A stretch of DNA of 64,000 nt from Phoronis australis (taxonomy: Eukaryota > Phoronida > Phoronidae): positions 62,001-126,000 of the forward strand of contig NMRA01000743.1 of NCBI GenBank assembly GCA_002633005.1, read 5' to 3'. A program made the position numbers and the translations under genes. Positions 10,785-22,700 of this stretch are shown here, in pieces (within the stretch, counting starts at the first letter, position 1; every line of letters begins with the position of its first letter). The notes beneath the pieces were generated by a model. The model ran no database searches. It was not told the DNA's origin and saw nothing but the letters and a program-made list of their open reading frames with translations.

Positions 10785-13700
10785 GTAGGCGTGACCCCCT
10801 CCCCCATTGGAGATCCATCAGTGTCCCACTCTCCACCCCAAAGAACAGTTTGTCCAGAGCTCGCCTGCGGACTAGATTGCATGTTTTCCTGTTTTTTCAG
10901 GAGTTTTTGTTTATTAAGGTAAATGAAGAATTAAGCAAGAATGCATCGTTTTCAGCCTATTTCTGTGCAGCTGTTTCCCCTACCCGAACACCTGTAATAT
11001 ATGCCCTTTCTGGAAAACTTCGTGTTCTTTGTGAAGAAAAACATCCTTTGCATTATGTGCACTTTTTAATGTTTGGGATCCTGTGTTATACTACTGCTAA
11101 TCCTGAAAGCCGCAGTCTACTATATTTCGATTGATGGTAAGTGTATTCATCTGAAGTTTACAGCAGGCGACAACTTTTGGACCGATCCGACAACAGCTGT
11201 GACTGGTTTTTATGAAATTTGACCAGGTTTCTATTAAAGAGGCGATAACATCTCGTTTTTTGATTGATTTGGCTAGTGGCCGTTTTTTTAAATTAATTTT
11301 GAGTTTTTGGCTTCTGCCTCTCGGCCAAACCACTCTAAGGACAATTATGATAATTGGCATCATATGCTCCTACTCAGGGAAGATGATGGATTGCAAGGAT
11401 TTTTGGATGCCCTGTCTACTGTGGCACTTATTGGCAGTTTTTTGTGTCTGTGGCTTTACCATCTGTTAGTCCTCTGGTGGATCTTTGTTAAATTTGCTAC
11501 TGAAGTGTATTTTTGTAGGCAGGTAAAACGTATGATGACAGTTTAAGGTTTCTATTAATGGTGGTGTGATGACACCTTCCCATTTTCAGATGTATTTCAC
11601 ATAGTGTATGCCTCCTAGTGGCCATTTTTGTTATTTTTTAGGCTGTTTTTTTTGGCTTCCATCTCTCCATTGGCCTTAAAGTTCATGAAAAGTGGTATTT
11701 TATTCTTACTGGGAAGACCTCGTCTAGCAACAATACCTTTCTATTTTCGGACAGATTAGATATATTCTACCCGGCCTGGTGACTCTTGACAACAGTGCTA
11801 CTGTTGTACTCTCTAATGACAATTTTTTGCATCCACAGCAGCTGCTGTATCAGCACTGAAAGCCTTGTGAAATATGATGACTGAATGTATTTCTATGAAG
11901 GTGGCAACAGGTATTAACAATTTCTTTTGGATATATCCAAATAATGCTGTGCCTCCTACTGGCAATTCTATTTTTTTCACAATGCCTCCGTATCTTGGGA
12001 GCTCCTAGTCAGGATTTCATGAAATTTGGCTAATAGGTTGTTATTAAACAAAGCAACAAGGTCTTTTCATTTTCGGACTGATTCAGTTTCTTCTGTGCTA
12101 CCTAGTGGCCATTTTTTTAGACTAATAACCATTACATAGAAGCATACCATTTGCTATGGGGTGGTTGGCATTTTCGATGCTTTTGTTATTTATCGTTTGT
12201 CCACGCCCCAGTTAGCCGATATTCATGTCGCTGAATGAACTCTGGGTTATAAATCAAATGCTCGGTTGACAACAATGTCCAGGATGGATTGTCACTCGCA
12301 AATTCCTTGTCAGGGCAGACGTTTGTTAGTGCGTTTGACTGCTGAGTTCTTCTAAATGGTGTGCTGTTTCTTCTGGCTCTTGCCAGTTGACCTTCGACCT
12401 CTACTGTACTTGCACAGTCACAGCCAATTTTTCTGAGAGTTCCCTGCTGATCACGACTGCAGTACTTAATGTCAGTTTAAGCCTATGTTGCGAGAGGGAC
12501 AATTTGGTTGTCCTGTATATAAGTATACCAAACTTGTTTACTTGAGATCTTAATTTGCAAACTAAAATTTGCATGATCGTAAGTCTCAAAATAACACTAT
12601 GATTGCACCGAGACATTTCACAAGCTTTGTATGGTTTGCAATTCCCAAGATAGATTAAATGAACAAAAGTCTCATAATGTTTTGTAATTAGTGTATTTTC
12701 CATATTTTTTGACAAGTCGGATTTACATTTGATAGAAAATAAGCGTTTTTAAAAAAGTTTATAATTACGTATTCCATTTGAAAAAGTCCCAGATGCCTGA
12801 CAAGGGGATCGTCAGAGACTTTACGTGAATTGCAGGGCTGTGACTATGTTGACTGGTAGCTAGTTGCAGAATGTGATTTAACTGATTAGGGACCTGAGTG
12901 GCAATTATAGCATGAATTATGTATTGGCAAGTGGAACTAATTCTAGTCAGCTATATTTTTATTTTCAGGTCTGTATTTTAAATAATCTATTTCAGCGTGT
13001 TTTTCTTTTCTTCATTCTGATCTCATCACGACTTAATGGTCTTTCTTTAGTTGGTCCATGGCCGGAAGTAGTGTTCATGAATAATGCTGATCGAGCGAAT
13101 GTCAAAACTTTGGGAAAATCCAACACTGCTGGTAACAGTGTCCAGGAGGGGTACACTCGCAAGTTCTTCCCTGAAGCCTGGCTATGGGCAGACATCGATG
13201 GGTAATGACTTGAGTTCTTCTCATTGGCTTGCCTGCTGTGCCTGCTTTGGTGGTGGGCTTCTAGTCAGCTGTGAGAGATTACTTACCCTAACAAGGTCAC
13301 CACAAACATTTCATAAAGAGTTCTATTCTGCCAGCTGGTCTTGACTCTTGACAGGGAAAACATAATATCAGTAGTGCTACAATTATACCAAGACCTTTCA
13401 CAAACTGATTACAAGTTTCAATTCATTTAATTCTCCAATTACACAAACAAAAGTCACATAATGTTTTGTAAATAGTTGGTGTTTTGTTTCAGTGACGGAT
13501 TTAGAGGGGGGCCATGGCCCCCCTAAAATTCTCCCAGATTCCATTTGTCAGTTCAGGAGTGTGAATGTCTTGCGGGCAAAATCCTGGCTAATACTCTGCC
13601 CTGCCCCCCCCCCCCAACTCAAAATCTTGGATCCGTCCCTGTGTATGCTCATCAGGAAGTTACGCCAGTTCATTACAGACAATCTTGAGAAGTGACTGAG

Positions 13701-16700
13701 TGCTAGCAGCGGGAGAAGTCTTTATGAGGGAAGACCTTCGATGGCGATTGTGGAAGACAGTGTTTGCAGACAAACTGTCTTAGTGATACCGATGATAGAG
13801 ATTGTGGAAGGTGTTAGGAGGCCTCTGATATTTGCTTGTGGTATAACGTTTTTGAACTATAAAGTAATTTTATTGTATTTCATAATTTTCAGACCTTTGA
13901 AAACTGGTTTATGCCTGGAATACACCCAGCTAGTAGTCAACGGTTTATGGTCTTCTATTAAACGTAATTGAAGGCATTGTATGTTGTTTTTCCCTTAGTA
14001 TTTCGTCCCGATTGGCGCATTCCTGTCATGGAAGCTGTAAATATAGACAAGATGGCCGCATCAAAAACTTCTGGTGGACAAACAGAATCGCCAGCACAAT
14101 ATGTTCGGCGTCTTTTTCCTGAGTCCTGGATATTTACCGGAAGTGTCTCAGGGTAAAGCCTTTCACGGATCATACCACTGAAATTTGCGACTTCACTCTT
14201 GCTCGATTCTGTTCTCACTAACACATGGCTTCATTTTCTGTCGATTATAGCTTGCTTATAGTGCTTTTATTTTAAAAGGCAGTTGTTGATCAGTTCCTGA
14301 TAATGCTTGATTGCCTTTACTCAACCTTTAATGACACCATCTACACTTGGAGTAACTCTAGAACAAGTTCATCCAGCAGTGAATGTTACTAAATTTAGTT
14401 GTTCTGTGGATGCTGGTGCAACTTATGACTCACCTGCGACTACTTAACTCACCTCATCTCATCGAGGTAAGATAACTAAATGTTGTAGGGTAACTTGCCA
14501 TGGTGGATTGACACAGTGTGGTCACAAACTTGCTGACAAGAAGAAAATTGTTACCTACGAGGCACTTAAACTGTTCAAGTGTTTTCAAATTTTCGCTGAA
14601 AACTGTTTCTTTTTACTGATCTGAAGATAACGTTTAATCTTAATTTATATGCCATCTTCATCTTGAAATCATCTTTTAGAAACTAGCAACTGTAGAAAAC
14701 TGCATGTTTTTAAAAGGAGGCTTCTGAGTGAATCACATCACTCCCATTCTCATGGTCACATGACCATTGGTTTTTGTTTTGGTAAAAATGTTTTTGAAAC
14801 TACATTACGGAAAAGCCATTTGACCATCATACATCTAACTTTTCGCATCAAAGCTTTGATAAAAAATTTCAGAAAGCCTGTCTGGGATTTTCTATTACTT
14901 GAGCTCGACGCAATTTTGACAGAGATGACGGCAATATATACCCATGTGTAAAAAGTGGGTGCATATTGCCGTCATCTTTGTTTAGGTGTCCGGCGTCCGC
15001 AGCTGTATCTCCTAATTAAAACCACTCATAGGATCTTGATGAGGTGTGTCATATGTGTTCCTATGAAGTTAAGGATAGCTGACAGTGAATTTCGGTCCTG
15101 TCCAAATACTGATGTGTCCCCTAGTTTCAATTTTAGTTTGTTACGTTTACCTCTGCATCTTTGGAGGTCCTCAATGGATTTTCATAAAATTTGTTAGATA
15201 GGCATCCATAAATGAGATGATGCTATCCTTCCATTTTCAAATGGATTCGAGGTATTTTGCACCATCTAGTGGCAGGGCTTCATCCAGGATTTCGAAAATA
15301 GGGTGTCCAAAATGGGGTTCCCAATATTACAGGGCGTCCATGATTCCAGTGGCGCGTAATACCCCCACCCCCCACCACATTTCACCAGTAAATCCCCCCA
15401 CGCACACAGTGAAGTTTTTCAAAAAAATGCGAAGACCAAGGCTTTTTCATCTAAGTTTACAAAAATAGCTCCCCTGTTGTGAGCTTTTTTACTAAAACAG
15501 TGCGTGGACTAAAACTTTTACATCTAAATTTACGAAAACAACCAAGTAGCTTACCAAACAAATATTACAGATATTGGTTGAACCACGAGTGCACTATGTT
15601 TTTGGTGATCTCAAGTCAAATTGCTGTTCTAAAGCTTATCATATCATCTTAACTAGCTTTTATACTCTGTTTGTACAATGAGTCATCAGAGCTGCAGTTA
15701 CCAACACAAGAAAAATGCACAGATGATGTGTGGTGAAATTGTGGCAACAGGTGTCGCTGCTCCTCCATGTCATTAAAACGCACATTGAAAAGCGTGAAAC
15801 GGGTGCAAACTCGAAAACATTAAATAGGCATTTTATTGTAGCACAATATAGTATCAAACTAATGACATTTATTTCGCATGTGGTGTTTTTAAAAAGAAGA
15901 CGAAAAACATGAAACTACAGCTCTGTAACACCAGTTTACAGTCTACAAATGTCTGTGCGGTTATATTAAAGAGATGTGAAAAGGGGAATGAAAAGTAGAC
16001 TACTCTGGTAGACACTGAACAGGTGCTAATGATTGACATGTCTTCTCAGTAGTTGGAGTAATGCAACATAGGTTTTGTGTTTGTTTCTGACTTGAAGTGC
16101 CAACATTTCTTTCTTAAACTTTCATGAGCTTCCAGTCTTGCAATGTGGGTGTCCTAACGGGAGAAATTCTGATTGACTTCTGGCGTGCGTTCAGTAGACG
16201 CTAGGACCTACGCTAGGACCTAACTAAAACCTAGTCAAAGTCACGTGTTCTTATTTAAAATGCACGGTAATATCTCACGTAATCTCGTGAAGTCTTGCGT
16301 TTTAGCGAGGTCCTAGCATTACTGAACGGGAGGCTGGTGTCCATATGATACATTGGGCGCCAGGGCATCCAGATTAGTATTAGGGGCGTCCAAATGGACG
16401 CCCAGGATGTACGCTGGATGAAGACCTGTCTGGTGGCCATTTTTATTGTTTTTAAGTCTGTTTTTGGCATCCGCCCCTATAATGAACCAAACCACTCTAA
16501 GGAGGTGGGAAAATTGGCATATTTTATGTCCTTACTGTAAAGAGGGCAGCTGGCGATGATTTTCTGACCACTTCGACTTCTGTGGTGCATCCTAATGGCA
16601 GTTTTGTTTGTTTTTTGCACCCATGGCTGTATCTCCTAAATACTCTACTGGATCTTTATTAAATTTAGCAAGTTTACTTATATGAAGTTGACAACGGATG

Positions 16701-19700
16701 ATGACGACTTTTGGACTGATCGGACTATTGGTGTGATCTGAGTGGCAATTTTAGTTTTTACTTTTACCTCTGTCTGTATCTTCAAAGGCCCTCAACAGAT
16801 TTTCATAAAATTTGGCAGGTAGGTATCCGTTAGTGCAATGACGCTATCCTTCCATTTTCAGATGGATTTGAGGTATTTTGCGCCACCTAGTGACAATTTA
16901 ATGTTTTTGAGTCTGTTTTTTGCCGTACGCCCATCTATGAACCAAACCACTATAAAAGAATGATTTGTGAAAATTGGCATATATGTTCTCAGTGTGAAGA
17001 GGATGACTGATGATGATTTTCCGACGACTTTGACTACTGTGGTGCCTCCTAGTGACAGTTTTGTTTTTACCCCTATAGCTGTATCTCCAAAACTCTGCAG
17101 GATCTTTATTAGATTTAGCATGTGTATGAAGATGACTTTCAGATGGATCCAACGAACGCTGTGCCCCCTAGTGGCAATTTGATTTTTTTCTGTTTTCCTC
17201 TGTTTCTCAGAAGTACTGAAGGCTTTTTATGAAATATGGTAAATAGCTTTCTATTGTTAAATAAACGATTATATGTTCCTGGTTTTGTATAGATTTGATG
17301 TATGTTGCGCCATCTAGTGGCCATATTTACTGTTTTCTAGTCTGTTTTTATCGTCCACCCCTCTATCAACCAAACACTCAGGATGATTTTGAAAAATTTA
17401 GCGGGCTGATGAGGATTTTTGCGCAACATGGACTTCTGTCGAGCCACTTAGTGGCAGTGTTTTTTGTGTCTATGGCTATATTTCCCAAACCCTCTGCAGT
17501 TTTTTTTTGAATTTATGGTTCAAATAATCCCCCTAGATACAAATATCTGCGTTGCTCTTATTTAAAATTTAAAGCATATTCAATGTTTTGACTTTTCTCT
17601 AATGTGCAAAACAACTAAATCAATGAAGACTCCTTATGAAACAGATGAGAAACAGTTTTGACATTGAAAGATTATACTGTTAGAAAATTCATACAATGAG
17701 CTAATGTTTAATATCTAGATTTAATTTTCTCTAGTTGTCTTGGTCAACATCTTCACTCAGAGTACTATCTGCAGTCTTTGCAAGATTCTGTCTCGGACAG
17801 TGTTAAACCAGGTTCAGCTCTGTTCAAATCAACTCTCAGACAGTACACAATGCGTGGCATTAGCATGCCTCCTATGATAGGTTGCATGCGACAGTCCCAC
17901 AAAGGGACTCAATTATGTTCCCTAAGTTTTCAGTGTATTTGAAGACCTTTTGCAAATACTGGTTGTCATTTTTCCAATTTATCTTCATTACTACTTCAGG
18001 TTTTAGCTTTGAAACATGCTGAGACAAACTACATACATGTTGAATTCTGAGTATTATTGAAAATTAGTAGAGGAGTATGTCCTTAAATTAGAGGCTTTGC
18101 ATGAAAATGCTCCTATTTATTTCATGGCGATAAGGAATCGCTTTTCATATATATTTTTGAGGAGTATGTCCTTAAATTAGAGGCGTTGCATAAAAATGCT
18201 ATTCATTTCATGGCGATAAGGAATCACTTTTCATATATATTTTTGATGTAGTAGTCACAGGCCTAACCATAGAAGCTTATAAGAGCAAAATCTGGGGTAT
18301 GACTTATGTTTCCATAATTACCAGAATTTGTAATCTACTCTGAACACAATTGATCCTGTTGTCTCGGACTAATCACCCATACATTCATTGCGCCACCAAC
18401 AAAATAATTATCAGTTAAAGTCAGGTGTTTGTAAAATGCAATTACAGACTTGTCACCACAACAAAATTACTTATTGTGGATGGACTTTTGTTTAAAGAGT
18501 TCTAGGCTTGTAACTTAAGTCTAGCAATATCTTTCAACACTAAGGGGTTGTAACACTGTTAACCAGCAAGCTCCTGTGCAGGTCTCATCAATCTAATTTG
18601 GGCTGTTGAAGGTGTTTGAACCCAAGGTTGCACTAATGTGTATTTGAAACAGATGCCAGTTGTGTGAGCATATTTTAAATTCAAAATTTAAAAATTTCAT
18701 ATGAATTGTGAATATAATCAAAAGCTTAGCACAAGAAAAAAGGAATCGTGGTATATTTTTGGTCTATTCAATGATTCATGTTTTACTAGTCATTAAAGAC
18801 TGAATGTAAATATGTGTATGTGATGAAGACTTGTAAGACAAGCTCTAATTTTGCTGTCATCCCCGTCCACCTGCGATTGATCCCCTGTTGTATCTTTGAT
18901 GTCCAACCATGCTGGCTTTCATTTGCACCATGAAGGTACCGTGTATCAAGCTCTTGCCAACCTGACTGATTAGAGAATCAAATCCTGCTTTTATCAATAT
19001 TTTTGTCCACATTGCTCGATCCTCAATGCTTAAAACTGACTGGATTCCTTTGGGGTATAATTCAAATATTAAGTTCTTTTTGTGCAGTTATGTCTAAAGT
19101 CAACCTGTTTTGGCCTTAAAGAACCACAGTGTTGTCGTTGGAAACTATTGTTTTGGTTTATGTTTTGGGTGGAACCCTTTTGTTTATTTAATATGATGAG
19201 TTAGCGTTCTGGAGCCCGTTCCAAGAGACCAGCTTAAGTTTGATTTGTTTGAATCTCCAAACTTGAAACTTCCACATCTGGTAAGTTACGTCAAATTTAA
19301 GACAGCATTTAAGTCAAAAACTTAAATCAAACTTAAGATTATTTTCTTGGAATGGCCTTTAGAATACAAATTTAAGTTTTATTTGAAAACTGACTTAAGT
19401 TTAAGATACAGTTGTCCTAGTTAACGGGAATGGGCCCCTGAATTAAACATGGTTCAACAGACCTGATTTGAGTTCATTGACTGGTTCAACAGGAAGACTA
19501 GCCACTAACTTTCATTTATTCCTGTTGAAAAGTTTGCAATTTTGCCTTCACCTATTTAACACTGCGTGGGTCTTCAACAGTGCTGGCTGGGTTTGTTGAA
19601 CAAAGGAGTAAAACGCATGTTTTTTTGTTCAAAGTTAAAAATTTCTATTTTTAAAGACAAATTTCATTTTAATAGACAGTAATGTCAAAAACGGCTTGAG

Positions 19701-22700
19701 GTGTATGTAAAAATTTCAGGTTTACAAGCACGCAGTGTGTATTGCTGGTTTCTGCCTCTGTTTGCATCCCCTAACAAAAGGAGTCAGTCTGTAATGAAAT
19801 TTTACTTGCCATGTCTATTCAAATCCCGACCTCTAAGAAGCATTCAAAGTTAGCTTTTAGGATGTACATTATAGTGCCTCATTAAGAAATGCCTTATTGT
19901 GTTCAATTTCTTGTTTGTGGATTTTCACAGATCGTGCACTTTTTAAATTTCCTACTATGCTCATGCCTCAACCTTACATACGCCAGGCGTTCCCTGTATC
20001 ATGGGTCTGGACAACTAGCAGTGGTTATACATGGTAACAAATGGACAAAATGTTTTTTGTAACGTTTCTGTTGTCAATATTCTGCCAGTTTTAACATATG
20101 ATTGCTTTCAATACTGTGACTGGCTTGGAGTAATCGCATGCTGCAGTGAGGTTGATAACTCTTCAATTGGAACAAAACTTAACGCTTTAAAGGGGTGTTA
20201 ATGACGGACCTAGTACAGGTGAAAAGTTAAATTTGTGAACTGAAGTGCAACTTTCATTTACCCCTTTCCCTGTCAATACAATAGAGAGCCATCTGGCTAG
20301 GCTGCCAACAGGTACATGCATTTAGGCCTTTTCATACTAATGTCAACGCCTCGATGTTTTGGGGATTTGTGGTCAGTATGAATGGTAAACTTTGGTCCTG
20401 GACGAAGTTAACTGTGGCAGTTAACTTTTCAGTAAACGGGTGGATTTAACAGTGGAGCGTCAACGCTGCGGTGCCATATGAACGGTCAACTTCGGCCCCA
20501 TCGAAGTTATCGTCAGAGGCCACTGTCATCGTCAACAATTAAAGGGCAGTGTCACCGCTTATAATTGCTTAAATTTTGCTCAAATAATCACCAATTAAAT
20601 TAGAAATATTTTTTGTCAATTTTTGTGTAAATGTTCCCAATTTAATTGTCATATGAAAAATCTTAGCGTTACTCAATTTAATTGTCATATGAAAAAATCT
20701 TAGCGTGCACGCAATGCATCAGCACTACCTTGCGATTACTTTGATGACAACTGTAAGCGTGACCTACTCTTTTCTTCCATGTCTGATAACTACCGAAGCT
20801 GGTATGAACAGTTCAGTTAACTTTGCAGTTTACCTCGATGCTCCACAGACTGGAGTTAAGTCAGTATGAAAAGGCCTATAGTTTTATGACATCATGAAGC
20901 GTCCTTAATTATTACCTAACAGCCCAAGCAGCAGGACTGAAATCAATGGGCTTATTGTGTTCGTGTTAGCAAACTCCAGCTGTGGGATGATCATCACCCA
21001 ACAGTCAATTTTTACCTGGACTGGGTTCCTCATGTTTCATACTTTTCAAAGCCTTACAACGTTGTTGAAAGTACCCAAAATGAGCAGATGATTTAGAAAA
21101 ACTGACTTTGCTGTTTATTTTTGTTGAGAAATTACTGAAAAATTGTAAATTGAAGTTTTTAAGATATTTTGCAAAGCTACAAACAGGTGTTCAGAAATTA
21201 TGCATATTTTCTTAAAACGTGACTCAGTGTTGCAAAAGATCTCCTAGACTCTGTCCTTGATTTCACTGTGAGCTCTTGTAGCTGGTAGCCTCAGCTATTA
21301 TGGCCTCTCAGCATTTCATAAATCTTTAATCAGAATTTAATCTTTATTCTTAATGTTTGTTCAATGTTTTGTTAATTACATCCTTCACTCATGGTAGTTT
21401 GGTTATGAGTATTAAAGCCAACTTTATATTTGCTTTGTCTAGAACATTGTATTAATTTCAGTGCTGTTGTTTCATTATCTAAAATCTCTAGCTCTGTTTC
21501 AAAAAATCATTCACGTGAACTTGCAGCAGCTACTTACACCCCGCTTCATCCTCGATAGGAACAACTTCCTCATAAACCTGATTTGCGCACTTTCATAGTG
21601 CCATTTAGAGGAGTTAGTACACTGTATGACAGTCAACATGTGGTGCGGCTGGCTTGACCACGAGCCGGCTCGCCAAGAACTGTCACTCAAAAAGTTGATA
21701 GTTGGGAAAAGTACCACGAGATTGAAAGGTTTTGAGACTTAGCAGATATCGAAAGTCAGCAGTGAATGTGCCATTAACACTGGTTTTGTGTAAACATCAC
21801 CTGAGTGGACTGAACAAAGGAAATTACAATTATAATAATTCATTACTACATGTATATTTTAAGAGTCTAATGGAAATTTGTTTTTGATAAGAATTGTCTC
21901 CCTAAAGCATTTGTGCAGTTGTGTAAATCAGATTACAAATCGACAGAAATACTCGAATAACCTTTTCTTGAATGCAGAATCTTTTTGTGTTTTGTATTGC
22001 AATTGCAACTTTTTTGGTTCGTTCGCATGACCATTATTACAAGAAACTTGTTGGCACTTAACTATTTACAACGACTGCATTAAAGACAAGTCACATGCAG
22101 TATACATGATCTAGCCCAGTTGCTGGTCGTTTGGTGACAACGATTCTTTGATGCATTTAGGAACCAGCAGAAATGTAGTTAAGGTACCACTTGTCGGCAT
22201 TACAAACATGGTTAAACTGTGTACTATTCACATCGTGCTATGTTTCAGTGCCCCCTTTTGGCGGTGGGGTTAGACCTGAAATGATGGAAGATTTTGATGA
22301 CTTAAAAGTTTTCGATTTACCTCCACCATTGAACAAACAATCCACACAGAGTTCTACTAAATCGCAGTTTGTTCGAAAGTTCTTCCCCGAGGCATGGCTC
22401 TGGGCTTCTATAATCAACATTAATGGGTATGCCGCGTTATCCACTAAATACACTATTCAGGTGGTTGGTTTTCTTTTCCCTCACTCCAAATGCATTTCTT
22501 CATGTGTGTGTGTGTGCTTTACATTGTTCTGTTTCACTAACAGACCTGAAAGCCTCATTAATTCAATGGAGCCTACTTTATAATTATTCATACTCATATA
22601 ATTTACAAAACAAAAGTCAATCACTTTGGACTCAATATGGGTGTAACATCATTGTGTTTACCCATCGTCAGCTGATGGATTTGTCAATGATGCCTCTGAC

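Noticed and set aside
10903-10919. Micro-exon candidate between a ttttttcag acceptor and a gtaaat donor
   Set aside because: Too short to test by homology and has no phase logic with the bait exons; likely chance.
17735-17890. Possible sixth bait exon between C and D, with an acceptor ttttctctag and an open frame of about 50 codons
   Set aside because: The open frame that looks most protein-like enters in the wrong phase, the frame in the right phase has no FPEAW-type motif, and the only nearby donor (gttgca) is poor.
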